DNA of 64,000 bases, from positions 1 through 64,000 of the forward strand of contig NZ_CDBW01000023.1 in the NCBI RefSeq assembly GCF_000820145.1, in the 5' to 3' direction. The notes under the pieces were generated by a model. The model had not been told where the DNA came from, ran no database searches, and was given only the letters and a program-made list of their open reading frames with translations. The translations under genes and the position numbers were made by a program. The DNA is from Aeromonas sobria. Its GTDB lineage: Bacteria > Pseudomonadota > Gammaproteobacteria > Enterobacterales > Aeromonadaceae. This document shows, piece after piece, positions 1 through 9,106 of the stretch. Position 1 is the stretch's first letter, and each line of letters starts with the position of its first letter.

Positions 1-30
1 CCATATTCAGGACGGGACACGCAGATAACA

Positions 31-60
31 AAAAGCCGAACCACAGGGTTCGGCTTTTTT
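31..60. terminator. Bidirectional intrinsic terminator downstream of moeB
   Basis: A 12-bp stem (31-42 with 47-58) with loop ACAG is flanked by A-rich and T-rich tracts, so it can work on both strands. It lies just past the moeB stop on the minus strand. The 30 bases to its left hold no recognisable gene end. Confidence 0.85.
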
Positions 61-73
61 GATCCCGCGAGCG

Positions 74-829
74 TCAAGGATGGGAGCAGACCGGGCAATC
101 GGGGCGCTTGGGCAGCTTCATCTCGCGGAAGGTGCCACCGAGACCGTCGATCATCAGCAGGCGGCCGCTGTAGCTTTTGCCCATGCCCGCCAGCAGCTTG
201 ATGGCTTCAAGCGCTTGCAGGCTGCCCACCAGCCCCACCACGGGGGCGAGTACCCCCGCCTCGACACAGGTGAGGGCCTGTTCGCCAAACAGGGCGCTGA
301 GGCAGGCGTAGCAGGGTTCATCTTCTTGCCAGGTGAAGCTGCAGAGCTGACCCTCCAACCGGATGGCGGCGCCGCTGACCAGCGGCACCCTGTGCTGGCG
401 TGCCTTCTGATTCAACAGGTTGCGAATAGCCAGATTATCGGTGCAATCCAATACCAGCTGGTGCCGGGGCAGCAGGGTATCGAGCAGTGCCTCATCGGCC
501 ACGATGGCGTGGGTCTCCACGTTAAGCCAGGGGTTGAGGGCGCGCAGGGACTGGGCGGCAGAGTCCACCTTGTGGTGGCCAATGCGCTCATCGCTGTGCA
601 GCACCTGACGCTGCAGGTTGGAGAGCTCCACCTTGTCGAAATCGACTAGGGTGAGCTGGCCGACCCCGGCCACCGCCAGATATTGGCTGGCGGCGCAGCC
701 AAGGCCACCGGCACCGATCACCAGCACCCTGGCCTGCTTGATCGCCTCCTGTCCCTCGAAGTCGAAGGATTTGAGGATGATCTGGCGGTTGTAGCGCAGC
801 AGTTCGGCATCGCTCAGGATCTCGCTCAC
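74..829 (-). CDS. moeB: Molybdopterin-synthase adenylyltransferase MoeB
   Basis: This E1-like enzyme adenylates the C-terminal glycine of MoaD so that it can be thiocarboxylated for molybdopterin synthesis in the cytoplasm. The 251-residue protein has the nucleotide-binding GAGGLG motif at 39-44, the DCTDN segment at 128-132, and two CxxC pairs (C173/C176 and C245/C248) that form the structural zinc site of the family. Length matches E. coli MoeB (about 249). The start is GTG, and it overlaps the moeA stop as GTGA (826-829), so translation is probably coupled to moeA. ThiF is the nearest alternative, but the moeA neighbour and the overlap favour MoeB. Confidence 0.95.
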   Translation of the reverse strand: MSEILSDAELLRYNRQIILKSFDFEGQEAIKQARVLVIGAGGLGCAASQYLAVAGVGQLTLVDFDKVELSNLQRQVLHSDERIGHHKVDSAAQSLRALNPWLNVETHAIVADEALLDTLLPRHQLVLDCTDNLAIRNLLNQKARQHRVPLVSGAAIRLEGQLCSFTWQEDEPCYACLSALFGEQALTCVEAGVLAPVVGLVGSLQALEAIKLLAGMGKSYSGRLLMIDGLGGTFREMKLPKRPDCPVCSHP

Positions 830-2052
830 AGCAGCAATCCCCCGAATGGTTCGACGGTGACCGTCTCGCCCACGGCGACGCGGCCCCGTTCCCGTTCAAG
901 AACGATGTAGCAGTTGGCTCGCGACAGGGAGCTGAACACGGCGGAGTCCTGCGAGCCGGTGCTGCGCACCTCGAGGCCGTTCGGTCCCTGACTCATGATG
1001 CCGCGCTGAAAGTCGAGTCGGCCCGGGCTCTTTTTGAGTGGCTCGGCCACAATGGCTTGCAGCTGGAGCGGGCGCTCGAAGTGCTGGCCCGCCAGCTTGG
1101 CCAGCGCCGGTTGCACCAGCTGATCGAAGGTGACCATGGCGGAGACGGGGTTGCCCGGCAGGCCGAAGAACCAGGCGCGGGGCAGACGGCCAAAGGCAAA
1201 CGGCTTGCCCGGCTTGATGGCGAGCTTCCAGAAGCCAATCTCGCCGAGCTCGTCCAGCAGTTGTTTGGTGAAGTCCGCTTCCCCCACCGAGACGCCTCCG
1301 GTGGTGATGAGTACATTGGCCTCTTCATCGGCGCGGATAAAGGCGGCGCGTAGCTGGGCCGGGTCGTCGGGGATGATGCCAAGGTCGAGGCAGTCGCAGC
1401 CCATGCGTGCCAGCATGGCCCGCACGCCATAGCGATTGGAGTCATAGATATCGCCGTGGGCAAGCGGGGTGCCAACCGGTTTGAGCTCGTCACCGGTGCT
1501 GAAGATGGCCACCTTCAGCGGGCGGTGCACTGCTACGGTGGCCACGCCAAGGGAGGCCAGCAGCGGCATTTCGCGCGGGGTGAGGCGAGTACCGGCTTGC
1601 AGCACGCAGGCTCCCTTGCCGATGTCGCTACCCGCCAGCCGAATGTTCTGCCCCGCAGTCGGTTCACACAAAAAAGTGATCCGATCGCCGTCGGCCTGCG
1701 TTTCTTCCTGCATCACCACCGCATCCGTCCCTGCGGGGAGCGGGGCGCCGGTCATGATCCGCACGCAGTGGCCAGCGGGCCACTCACCCTGGTAGGGCTG
1801 ACCGGCAAAGGCCTTGCCCGCCATGATGAGCGGGGTGCCGGTGGCGAGATCTGCTAGGCGCACGGCGTAACCGTCCATGGCTGAGTTGTCGAAGGGGGGC
1901 ACGGCGAGGGGGGAGGCGATATCGCTGGCAAGTACCCGGCCAAAAGCCTCTGGCAGGGGCAGCTGCTCGCTGTCGCAGCAGCAGGCGAGTTGCTCCAGCA
2001 TCCCTTGCAGGGCATCGCTTAAGGGGAGTAGTCCGCTGGTATCAAATCCCAT
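826..2052 (-). CDS. moeA: Molybdopterin molybdenumtransferase MoeA
   Basis: MoeA inserts molybdate into adenylylated molybdopterin, the last step of Mo-cofactor synthesis. The 408-residue product aligns by eye over its whole length with E. coli MoeA, including the [10 protein letters not shown] stretch near residue 55, the FSTGDEL motif, the GGVSVGEAD loop and the GLPGNPVSA motif. I chose the ATG at 2052 because GAGG sits about 8 bases upstream and the N-terminus then matches E. coli; an in-frame ATG at 2058 is possible but too close to that ribosome site. It is the first gene of a moeA-moeB operon transcribed divergently from folE. Confidence 0.95.
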   Translation of the reverse strand: MGFDTSGLLPLSDALQGMLEQLACCCDSEQLPLPEAFGRVLASDIASPLAVPPFDNSAMDGYAVRLADLATGTPLIMAGKAFAGQPYQGEWPAGHCVRIMTGAPLPAGTDAVVMQEETQADGDRITFLCEPTAGQNIRLAGSDIGKGACVLQAGTRLTPREMPLLASLGVATVAVHRPLKVAIFSTGDELKPVGTPLAHGDIYDSNRYGVRAMLARMGCDCLDLGIIPDDPAQLRAAFIRADEEANVLITTGGVSVGEADFTKQLLDELGEIGFWKLAIKPGKPFAFGRLPRAWFFGLPGNPVSAMVTFDQLVQPALAKLAGQHFERPLQLQAIVAEPLKKSPGRLDFQRGIMSQGPNGLEVRSTGSQDSAVFSSLSRANCYIVLERERGRVAVGETVTVEPFGGLLL

Positions 2053-2363
2053 CGTCATGACCTCTTTCTATGATTGAAGGCGGGATTATCACAAAATTCC
2101 CCGGGGATGGGCAGGTTATCTCAAGGGAATCTCGAGGTAATCAGCGCTGAAACGGGGTGAGATGGCCATAAAGTATGAGGTGACGCACAAGTTGACTTGA
2201 ATCTTGGCGGCAATGGCCGTTTACTATGCCGCCATAACAGATGGCCGTCACATCTCATGTGGCTACCATTACAACGATGCCGTCGGCCCTGTGCATCGTC
2301 ATAACATAAGGGGTCGCTCGACGAGCGGCCCTCACATAGTCCCTGAGCGTGGGAGAGAAGAGA
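2053..2363. other. moeA/folE divergent intergenic region
   Basis: These 311 bases separate two outward-facing genes and must hold both promoters. I see no convincing pair of promoter hexamers and no known operator. Several short ATGGCCGT/ATGGCCAT-like words recur (about 2163, 2212 and 2241), but they do not form a clean hairpin. Nothing coding is visible. Confidence 0.4.
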
Positions 2364-3020
2364 ATGACAATACTTAGTCAGGAAGCCTTGCTGGTCAGGG
2401 CTGCCCTCGAAGCCCAGGGACTGGAAACTCCCCTGGTTGCCAACGAGCTGAACAGCCAGCAGAAACGGGAGAAGATCGAAGGCCATATGCGCTCCATCAT
2501 GGAGACGCTGGGGCTCGATCTGGCCGATGACAGTCTGGCCGAGACGCCGCACCGCATCGCCAAGATGTACGTCAATGAGATCTTCTCTGGCCTCGATTAT
2601 TCCACCTTCCCCAAGGTGACGGTGATCGAGAACAAGATGCAGGTGGATGAGATGATCATGGTGCGGGACATCAGCCTCACCAGTACCTGCGAACACCACT
2701 TCGTCACCATCGACGGGCTGGCCCATGTGGCCTATATCCCTCGCGGCAAGGTGATTGGCCTGTCGAAGATCAACCGGATCGTGCAGTTCTTTGCCCGCCG
2801 CCCCCAAGTGCAGGAGCGGTTGACCCAGCAGATCTTGCTGGCGCTGCAGACTTTGCTCGGCACCAAAGACGTGGCCATCAGCATCAGGGCGACCCACTAC
2901 TGCGTCAAGGCGCGCGGGGTGATGGATTCCACCTCCCATACCACCACCACCTCGCTGGGTGGGGTATTCAAGACCCAGCCTGATACCCGGGCCGAATTTC
3001 TGGGCGGTCTGCGCGGATAA
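2364..3020 (+). CDS. folE: GTP cyclohydrolase I (FolE)
   Basis: FolE converts GTP to 7,8-dihydroneopterin triphosphate, the entry step of folate and pterin synthesis. The 218-residue protein follows E. coli FolE closely from end to end. The zinc ligands are visible as C109 and H112 in STCEHH and C180 in HYCVKARG; the [12 protein letters not shown] and [12 protein letters not shown] blocks are intact. The ATG at 2364 is preceded by a GGAGAGAAGAG ribosome site; an upstream GTG at 2349 would leave no space for one. A terminator follows directly. It is monocistronic and divergent from moeA. Confidence 0.96.
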   Translation: MTILSQEALLVRAALEAQGLETPLVANELNSQQKREKIEGHMRSIMETLGLDLADDSLAETPHRIAKMYVNEIFSGLDYSTFPKVTVIENKMQVDEMIMVRDISLTSTCEHHFVTIDGLAHVAYIPRGKVIGLSKINRIVQFFARRPQVQERLTQQILLALQTLLGTKDVAISIRATHYCVKARGVMDSTSHTTTTSLGGVFKTQPDTRAEFLGGLRG

Positions 3021-3065
3021 GATAAAATAACGGTTATTTTGTAACCACCCATCTGAATAAACGAG

Positions 3066-3092
3066 ACGCCAGCAACCCTTGCTGGCGTTTTT
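3066..3092 (+). terminator. folE terminator
   Basis: A 10-bp perfect stem (3066-3075 with 3079-3088), a CCC loop and five Ts lie 45 bases after the folE stop. Confidence 0.9.
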
Positions 3093-3436
3093 CATTGGTA
3101 GCGGATGAGAACCTTGCCCCGCATCGGCTTGGCCCGCGGGGACTGCATCAGGTAAACGTTATGCTGTTTTTCGATTTATTCATCTGAGCGGTATATTTAA
3201 TCAATGGTGAGCAGTTGACCTCTCTCACCTTACAAAAAGTAACCAAACAGACTCTTTCCTAACCACCCCGATCTGGTTACTCTAGCGCCCCCTCACGGCT
3301 CTCGCTGCCGCTCATGGAATTCAGAGATATTCATCAAGGTTGGATGGTGCGCCACTGAACAAGTGGCCAGATAGTTCATGCCAGGAGGGCGTGAACCGGA
3401 CGAGTGCAACGAATTTAACGACCACCAGGATACGCC
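3093..3436 (+). promoter_or_regulatory. Upstream region of the chemoreceptor gene with an inverted repeat
   Basis: This non-coding stretch of about 340 bases precedes the methyl-accepting protein. It contains a perfect 8-bp inverted repeat AGTAACCA/TGGTTACT (3238-3245 and 3274-3281) separated by 28 bases, just downstream of TTGACC (3215). No good -10 is spaced from that hexamer, and I see no sigma-28 type promoter. The repeat may be an operator or a leader hairpin; nothing else is recognisable. Confidence 0.3.
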
Positions 3437-5092
3437 ATGAATACCAGTTCCATGACCATAGGCAAAAAACTCACCGCCGGCTTTGCCGTGCTCGGTTTGA
3501 TGGTCGCCTTTATCGGCGGCTTCTCGTTGCTGGAGTTCAGCAACATGAACCGGGCGGCTATCGGTTTTACCGACAGCATCCTGCCCGCAGTCAACCGCAC
3601 CAATGACATCGGTGACAGCATCAGTGAGCTGCGTCGTTATGAGCTGGCCCTGTTCCTGGTGGCCTCTGATCCCCAGAAGCGTGCCGAGTACCGCACCACG
3701 GCCGCTCAGTTGGTGGAGCGCCTCAAACAGCAGATGATTGACCACGACAAGACCATCTGGGCGCAGGACGTGGAAGAGCGTCGCACCTTCGATATCGTCA
3801 AGGGTGACTGGGCAAGCTACCTGGCCCTGCACCAGCAGGTTAAGCAGTTGCAAGATAGCGGCCTGATGAGCGAGGCCCAGACCGTCTTCATGGATCAGGG
3901 GATCCCCCTCTACAACAATCTGCACAAGTCGGTGGCGGAGCTGATCCGCATTAACCACGGTTATGCGACCGAGTCGCGCAAGGTCGTGGTTGCCTCCTAT
4001 GATTCCGCCAAGCTGAGCGTCACCATCGCGCTGGTGCTCGGTCTGGTACTGGTGGTGGTGCTCTCCATGGTACTGACCCGCCAGATCCGCGATCCGCTGA
4101 TCATGCTGGCCCGTCAGGCCCAGCGTATTGCCAATGGCGAGCTGGGTCAGGGCGAACTGCAGCAGTGGATCCGTGACAGCCGCTTCAACCGCGACGAACT
4201 GGGTCAACTGGGTGCCGCCATCAACCGGATGCAGGGCTCCCTCTCCGATCTGGTGAGCGAGATCGCCGGTTCCGTGAGCCAGCTCAGCAGCGCGGTGGAG
4301 GAGGTGAGCGCCATCTCCAGCCAGTCTGCCAGCGGCATGGCCATTCAGCAGAATGAAGTCTCCCAGGTGGCGACCGCCATGAACGAGATGCAGTCCACCG
4401 TTAACGAAGTGGCCCGCAACACCACAGATGCCATGAGCGCCGCCAAGGATGCCTCCCGCACCTCCGCAGCTGGCAGCGAAGTGGTACGCAGCTCCATCGC
4501 CAGCATCGAAGAGGTGTCGGTCAAGATTGAACAGGCGGGCACCGTGGTGCAGCAGCTGGAGGCCGACAGCGCCAACATCAGCGTGGTGCTGGATGTGATC
4601 CGCGATATCGCCGGTCAGACCAACCTGCTGGCCCTCAACGCTGCCATCGAAGCAGCCCGTGCCGGGGAGCAGGGCCGTGGCTTTGCGGTCGTTGCCGATG
4701 AAGTGCGATCCTTGGCCCAGCGTACCCAGGACTCTACCGCCGAGATCAGCAAGATGATCGAGCTGTTGCAGAGCCGCGCCGCCGAGGCGGGCAACGCCAT
4801 GCAGCTGAGCCGTCACCAGATGCAGGAGAGCGTCGGTCTGGCGCGGGATGCCGGCACCAGTATCGACACCATCAACGGTGCCGTAGTGCGTATCACCGAT
4901 ATGAATACCCTGATCGCCACCGCCACCGAAGAGCAGAACGCTGTGACCGAAGAGCTCAACCGCAGCATCGTCAACATTCACAATGCCGCAGACGAGAATG
5001 CCCAAGGTGCCCATCAGATCGCCCAGGCCTGTGGTGAACTGAGCAAGCTGGCCAACACCCTGCACCATATGACCCAGCGCTTCACCCTCTAA
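3437..5092 (+). CDS. Methyl-accepting chemotaxis protein (4-helix-bundle sensor type)
   Basis: This transmembrane chemoreceptor would signal to CheW/CheA. In the 551 residues I see a first membrane segment (about 11-32), a periplasmic helical region of roughly 150 residues typical of 4HB sensors, a second membrane segment (about 192-213, rich in V and L), a HAMP linker to about 270, and the cytoplasmic coiled coil. The highly conserved hairpin tip ([20 protein letters not shown], about 395-414) is intact. Its ligand cannot be predicted. It stands alone between folE and fhs with its own terminator. A second, differently built receptor lies at 16858-18864. Confidence 0.93.
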   Translation: MNTSSMTIGKKLTAGFAVLGLMVAFIGGFSLLEFSNMNRAAIGFTDSILPAVNRTNDIGDSISELRRYELALFLVASDPQKRAEYRTTAAQLVERLKQQMIDHDKTIWAQDVEERRTFDIVKGDWASYLALHQQVKQLQDSGLMSEAQTVFMDQGIPLYNNLHKSVAELIRINHGYATESRKVVVASYDSAKLSVTIALVLGLVLVVVLSMVLTRQIRDPLIMLARQAQRIANGELGQGELQQWIRDSRFNRDELGQLGAAINRMQGSLSDLVSEIAGSVSQLSSAVEEVSAISSQSASGMAIQQNEVSQVATAMNEMQSTVNEVARNTTDAMSAAKDASRTSAAGSEVVRSSIASIEEVSVKIEQAGTVVQQLEADSANISVVLDVIRDIAGQTNLLALNAAIEAARAGEQGRGFAVVADEVRSLAQRTQDSTAEISKMIELLQSRAAEAGNAMQLSRHQMQESVGLARDAGTSIDTINGAVVRITDMNTLIATATEEQNAVTEELNRSIVNIHNAADENAQGAHQIAQACGELSKLANTLHHMTQRFTL

Positions 5093-5113
5093 ACCGTGAC
5101 GCTTGGATAACAG

Positions 5114-5147
5114 AAGGCCCCGCCAATTGGCGGGGCCTTGTTGTTTC
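5114..5147 (+). terminator. Terminator of the chemoreceptor gene
   Basis: An 11-bp perfect GC-rich stem (5114-5124 with 5129-5139) with loop AATT is followed by TTGTTGTTT, 21 bases after the stop codon. Confidence 0.85.
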
Positions 5148-5217
5148 TGGCAGGCTTGTTGATCGCGGGTCAATTAGTGAGGCGTCACCGGCCGAAGTCA
5201 GACCCCTCACCCGACCT

Positions 5218-5279
5218 TTAGCTCAGTCCAATGATCTCGCCGTACTCATCGATATGACGGTCAGGAAGGGCAGGCTGCC
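5218..5279 (-). pseudogene. Degenerate second copy of the fhs 3' end
   Basis: Read on the minus strand, this segment encodes a near copy of the last residues of the adjacent fhs gene, ending P-D-R-H-I-D-E-Y-G-E-I-I-G-L-S and then a TAA stop, against [15 protein letters not shown] and TGA in the intact gene. The shared GSLP codons mark its left limit. Several positions differ synonymously (for example the codons for I-I-G), there is a small internal deletion, and the upstream codons are out of frame with the conserved tail. It starts 10 bases beyond the real stop and has no coding potential of its own. Confidence 0.75.
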
Positions 5280-5289
5280 AACAGGCTCT

Positions 5290-7020
5290 TCAGCTCAGGC
5301 CGATTATTTCCCCGTTCTCATCAATATCGATATGACGATAGGCAGGCAGGCTGCCCAGCCCCGGCATGGTCATGATGGGGCCCGCCAGCGCATAGACGAA
5401 GCCAGCACCGGCGCAGAGCTTCACCTCGTCGATGGGCACTTCGAAATCGGTCGGCACCCCCTTGAGAGCGGGGTCATGGCTGATGGAGAGCGGCGTCTTG
5501 GCGACGCAGATGGGCAAGTGATCCCACCCCTCGGCGGAAAGTTGCGCCAGCTGCTGGCGGGCTTTGTCGGATAGCTGCACTCCGCGGCCACCGTAGCCGC
5601 ACTCCACCAGGGTCGCCAGCTTGGCGGCGAGGCTCATCTCGTCGGGGTAGAGCAGTTTCACCTTACTAGGTTGCTCGCAGGCGGCGACCACGGCGCGGGC
5701 CAGCTCGCTGGTGCCTGCGCCACCTTGGGTGAAGGCGTTGGAGATAGCCGCACCACAGGCACCGGCTTGCTGCGCCTCATGGGCCAGCAGCGCCAGCTCG
5801 GCCTCGCTGTCGGTGGGGAAGCGGTTGATGGCGACCACCACCGGCACCCCGTAACGGCGGGCGTTCCGGATATGCCAGGCGAGGTTGGCACAGCCCTGCT
5901 TGAGGGTCGGCAGATCCTCCCCCTGCAGGCTCGCTGGCAGCGGCTGGCCCGGGCGGATGTCGAGCAGGCCACTGTTGGCCTTGAGGCCGCGCACCGTGGC
6001 CACCAGTACCACGCAGGCGGGGGTAATGCCGGATTGGCGGCTCTTGATGTTAAAGAACTTCTCCAGCCCCATGTCGGAGCCAAAACCCGCCTCGGTCACC
6101 ACATAGTCGGTCAGACCGAGGGCGATGCGATCGGCGATCACCGAGGAGTTGCCGTGGGCGATATTGGCAAAGGGGCCTGCGTGTACCAGCACCGGCGTCT
6201 GCTCGGTGGTCTGCATCAGGGTCGGTTGCAGCGCATCTTTGAGCAGCACCGTCATGGCGCCTGCTACTTCCAACTGTTCGGCGGAGACGGGCTTGCCGTG
6301 GATGTCGCGAGCCAGCTGGATGCGGCCGATGCGATCGCGCAGATCCTTGAGATCGCTTGCCAGCGCCAGAATGGCCATTAGCTCGGAGGCGGCGGTGATG
6401 ACGAAGCGATCGCTGCGCTCCACACCATCGGCAGCGCCGCCCTGACCTATGGTGAGGTGGCGCAGGGCGCGGTCATTCATGTCGAGGGTGCGCGGCCAGA
6501 GGATATTGGCCGGGTCGATCTCGAGCCGTTGCAAACCGGTTCTGGCGGTGAACTCATCGCCGAGTTTTTGCTCGTGGAACAGGCGGGCATCGAGGGCTGC
6601 CGCCGCCAGATTGTGGGCCGCCGTCAGGGCGTGGAAATCGCCGGTGAGGTGGAGGTTCATCTCCTCCATCGGCACCACCTGGGCGTGGCCGCCACCGGCT
6701 GCGCCCCCCTTGACCCCGAATACCGGCCCGAGGCTTGGCTGGCGGATAGTGGCGATGCTGGGCTGGCCGATATGGTTGAGCCCCATGGAGAGGCCGAGGG
6801 TGGTCACCGTCTTCCCTTCACCGAGCGGGGTGGGGGTGATGGCGCTTACCAGCACCAGCTTGCCCGCTTTCTGGGGCTGGGCCTTGAGCAGTGCCAGGCT
6901 GAGTTTGCCTTTGTAGTGACCGTGAGGGCTGAGCAGGTGCTGGGGGATGGCGAGGCGTTCGGCCAGCGCGTGAATGGAGAGACGGGGGGACTGGCGGGAG
7001 ATCTCGATATCGCTTAGCAT
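5290..7020 (-). CDS. fhs: Formate--tetrahydrofolate ligase
   Basis: The enzyme makes 10-formyl-tetrahydrofolate from formate, ATP and tetrahydrofolate. The 576-residue protein carries the phosphate-binding PTPLGEGKT motif at 63-71, the [14 protein letters not shown] and TGDFHA segments, and the family C-terminus ([14 protein letters not shown]). ATG 7020 is preceded by GAGG at a 5-base spacing; a GTG lies two codons upstream. It pairs functionally with purU at 33283-34128, which releases formate from the same cofactor. Immediately downstream is a second degenerate copy of its last codons (5218-5279). It is divergent from the gene at 7088. Confidence 0.96.
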   Translation of the reverse strand: MLSDIEISRQSPRLSIHALAERLAIPQHLLSPHGHYKGKLSLALLKAQPQKAGKLVLVSAITPTPLGEGKTVTTLGLSMGLNHIGQPSIATIRQPSLGPVFGVKGGAAGGGHAQVVPMEEMNLHLTGDFHALTAAHNLAAAALDARLFHEQKLGDEFTARTGLQRLEIDPANILWPRTLDMNDRALRHLTIGQGGAADGVERSDRFVITAASELMAILALASDLKDLRDRIGRIQLARDIHGKPVSAEQLEVAGAMTVLLKDALQPTLMQTTEQTPVLVHAGPFANIAHGNSSVIADRIALGLTDYVVTEAGFGSDMGLEKFFNIKSRQSGITPACVVLVATVRGLKANSGLLDIRPGQPLPASLQGEDLPTLKQGCANLAWHIRNARRYGVPVVVAINRFPTDSEAELALLAHEAQQAGACGAAISNAFTQGGAGTSELARAVVAACEQPSKVKLLYPDEMSLAAKLATLVECGYGGRGVQLSDKARQQLAQLSAEGWDHLPICVAKTPLSISHDPALKGVPTDFEVPIDEVKLCAGAGFVYALAGPIMTMPGLGSLPAYRHIDIDENGEIIGLS

Positions 7021-7087
7021 CAGCACCTCGTTGGCATATCGGGGTAAAATATGCGGCGCAGTCTAGTGGAATATAACGGGTAATCCA

Positions 7088-7504
7088 ATGACGAAAACGA
7101 TTTTATTTGGTGAGGGCGAGGTTCGTCAGAATCCTGTTCGGCTGGATCTCAACGCACTCTATCATCCCCCCAAGCAGCCGATGACAGCGCTGGGGATCGT
7201 CAGTGCGCTGGTACCGCTGTTCGGTTTCGGTTGGCAGGCGATGACTCAGGATCCAGAAAGCCAGCTGCGCCATGAGATCCGTAAACGGGTCAACAAGCAC
7301 AGAACCGATGAGGCGAACCTCATCCTGATCCTGCAGCTGGCCGCCATGTTTGACTGCAGCGAGCTGGAGGTGGCGCTCCCCTATGTCCTCAGTGAATCGC
7401 AGTTGTCGGTGATCCGCACCCGTCTGCCACGCTGGCAGTTGATACTCGAACAACAGCAGTTGCTGGCGAAGCTGATCTCCGCCACTGCTCCCGGCAAAAG
7501 TTAG
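7088..7504 (+). CDS. Conserved protein of unknown function
   Basis: A 138-residue protein I do not recognise. The N-terminal 40 residues look extended and basic/polar, followed by a short hydrophobic stretch (about 33-50, TALGIVSALVPLFGFGW) that could be a single membrane segment or a buried helix. The rest is predicted helical, with a very basic patch (RHEIRKRVNKHR, about 78-89) and a Leu-rich C-terminal half. It is transcribed divergently from fhs across a gap of only 67 bases, and convergently with the LysR gene at 7534. Coding is supported by the GC-rich codon pattern and the tight packing; function is unknown. Confidence 0.7.
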   Translation: MTKTILFGEGEVRQNPVRLDLNALYHPPKQPMTALGIVSALVPLFGFGWQAMTQDPESQLRHEIRKRVNKHRTDEANLILILQLAAMFDCSELEVALPYVLSESQLSVIRTRLPRWQLILEQQQLLAKLISATAPGKS

Positions 7505-7533
7505 GGTTTAAGCCGAACAGTCCGCGCTGGCCA

Positions 7534-8436
7534 TCAGGCGGGCGCATCCCACTTTTGCGGGGCGAGGTAGCGCTCCTGCACGAACTCGATAAAGCAACGC
7601 ACCTTGGCCGAAACGAAGCGGCGGTGCGGATAGATCGCATAGAGCCCCACCTCGCCCTTCTCCCACTCCGGTAGCAAGCTCACCAGCTGCCCTGCCCGCA
7701 GGGCTTCCCCCACGATAAAAGTGGGCTGCAATATGATGCCCTGATCATCACAAGCGGCACGGGTCAGCGCCACCCCGTTGTTGGCCCGCAGCGGCCCCTG
7801 CGGTCGGATGCTCTGGGCTTCGCCCCCCTGTTTGAAGTGCCACTCCGGCTGGGTCAGGGTATAGACCAGACAGTCGTGCTGCTTGAGATCCTCGGGTTTT
7901 TCCGGTCTGCCCTTGCGTGCCAGATAGGCGGTGCTGGCGCAGAGCGCCAGCTTGATGGTGGCCAGCTGGCGTGCCACCAGCGAGGAGTCACTGAGGTGGC
8001 CGATGCGCAGCGCCAGATCGAACCCCTCTTCCACCAGTGCCACTCGCCGGTCGCTGTACTCGATATCGAGTTTGAGATCGGGAAAGCGCTGGCGAAACAG
8101 CGGTAGGGCGGGGGAGAGATGAAGGTAGCCAAAATCCATCGGCACCGAGAGCTTGAGGGTGCCGTGGGGTTGCTGGTTGTGGTGGGTCAGCTGGCTGTGG
8201 GTCTCTTCCAGCTCCGCCAGCAGGGCGAGGGAGCGCTGGTAGTAGAACTGGCCCGCCTCGGTGGGATTGACCTGACGGGTGGTACGCGACAGCAGCCGGG
8301 TGGCGAGGGACTCCTCCAGCTGCTGCATCAGTTTGGAGGCCATGGCGACCGAGATGCCGAGCTGGTTGGCGGCCTTGGTAAAGCTCTGGCACTCCACCAC
8401 CTTGATAAAGGTGCGCATGGCGGCGATCTGGTCCAT
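7534..8436 (-). CDS. LysR-family transcriptional regulator
   Basis: A 300-residue LysR regulator: the N-terminal winged helix-turn-helix (about 3-60, with AANQLGISVAMASKLMQQLE as recognition region) is followed by the periplasmic-binding-protein-like effector domain (about 90-295). It resembles the large group of LysR proteins that act on a divergently transcribed neighbour; here that is the yceI-like gene at 8546. The 109-base gap holds an inverted repeat that could be its operator. The effector is unknown. Confidence 0.9.
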   Translation of the reverse strand: MDQIAAMRTFIKVVECQSFTKAANQLGISVAMASKLMQQLEESLATRLLSRTTRQVNPTEAGQFYYQRSLALLAELEETHSQLTHHNQQPHGTLKLSVPMDFGYLHLSPALPLFRQRFPDLKLDIEYSDRRVALVEEGFDLALRIGHLSDSSLVARQLATIKLALCASTAYLARKGRPEKPEDLKQHDCLVYTLTQPEWHFKQGGEAQSIRPQGPLRANNGVALTRAACDDQGIILQPTFIVGEALRAGQLVSLLPEWEKGEVGLYAIYPHRRFVSAKVRCFIEFVQERYLAPQKWDAPA

Positions 8437-8455
8437 TTTCCATCCTCAGTAAATA

Positions 8456-8484
8456 ATGAATTTAATAAATCACTGATTATTCAT
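8456..8484. promoter_or_regulatory. Possible LysR operator between the lysR gene and yceI
   Basis: An AT-rich inverted repeat, ATGAAT (8456-8461) and ATTCAT (8479-8484), sits in the centre of the divergent intergenic region. Its position and AT-rich arms suit a LysR-type site, but the repeat is short and the assignment is inference. Confidence 0.35.
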
Positions 8485-8545
8485 CTTCAGAACGAGGTTA
8501 GCATTTTGGCCACTGATGTGAACCCCAAGATGAAGGAACGAACGG

Positions 8546-9106
8546 ATGAAAATGACCAAGGCTCTGCTGGCCTCCTGCCTGTTTATGGCGACCCCTCTGA
8601 TGGCGGCGGATTATGATGTGGATGCGGCGCACACCACGGTGCAGTTCAAGGTGGGTCACCTGGGCTTCTCCGAGCTGGTGGGTCGCTTCAACACCTTCAG
8701 CGGCACCTTCAGCATGGATGACGCCAACCCGGCGGCGGCCAAGGCGAGCTTTGAAGTGGATGCCGCCAGCGTCGACTCCAACCACGAGGCCCGCGACAAG
8801 CACCTGCGCAGCCCTGACTTCCTCGACGTGAAGCAGTACCCCAAGATGACCTTCGTCAGCTCCGCTTACGAGGGCACCAAGGATAAAGGCGTGCTGAAAG
8901 GGACCCTGACCCTGCACGGCGTCGCCAAAGAGGTAGCCTTTGATCTGGTCAAGATCGGCGAGGGCAAGGATCCCTGGGGCGGCTACCGCAGCGGCTTCAA
9001 TGCGTCCACCACCATCAAGCGCAGCGACTTTGGCGTGAGCTACATGCTGCCCGGCATCCCGGACGAGATGAACATCAACCTGTTTGTCGAAGGCGTGCGC
9101 AAGTAA
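8546..9106 (+). CDS. yceI: YceI-family periplasmic lipid-binding-type protein
   Basis: YceI proteins are periplasmic beta-barrels that in known structures bind isoprenoid lipids. The 186-residue precursor has a signal peptide (MKMTKALLASCLFMATPLMA, cleavage before ADYDVD) and typical YceI blocks: AHTTVQFKVGHLGFS, KHLRSPDFLD, and TLHGVAKEV. AAGGA lies 8 bases before the ATG. Its stop overlaps the start of the next gene (TAATG at 9104-9108), so the two are translationally linked. In E. coli yceI pairs with a cytochrome-b561-like gene; the downstream gene here is a membrane protein but not visibly a b561. Confidence 0.92.
   Translation: MKMTKALLASCLFMATPLMAADYDVDAAHTTVQFKVGHLGFSELVGRFNTFSGTFSMDDANPAAAKASFEVDAASVDSNHEARDKHLRSPDFLDVKQYPKMTFVSSAYEGTKDKGVLKGTLTLHGVAKEVAFDLVKIGEGKDPWGGYRSGFNASTTIKRSDFGVSYMLPGIPDEMNINLFVEGVRK

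Noticed and set aside
3036..3056. Ter-like TTATTTTGTAACCACC after folE
   Set aside because: It shares TTGTAAC with the E. coli Ter core but lacks the following TAA, and one partial match is expected by chance. Similar partial words at 2266 and 17727 were also set aside.
3293..5173. A 626-codon open frame antisense to the first chemoreceptor gene
   Set aside because: Its product is low-complexity in G, H and L, has no ribosome site, and mirrors the codon bias of the real gene. A similar 610-codon antisense frame at 16906-18738 and one at 50217-51686 are rejected for the same reason.
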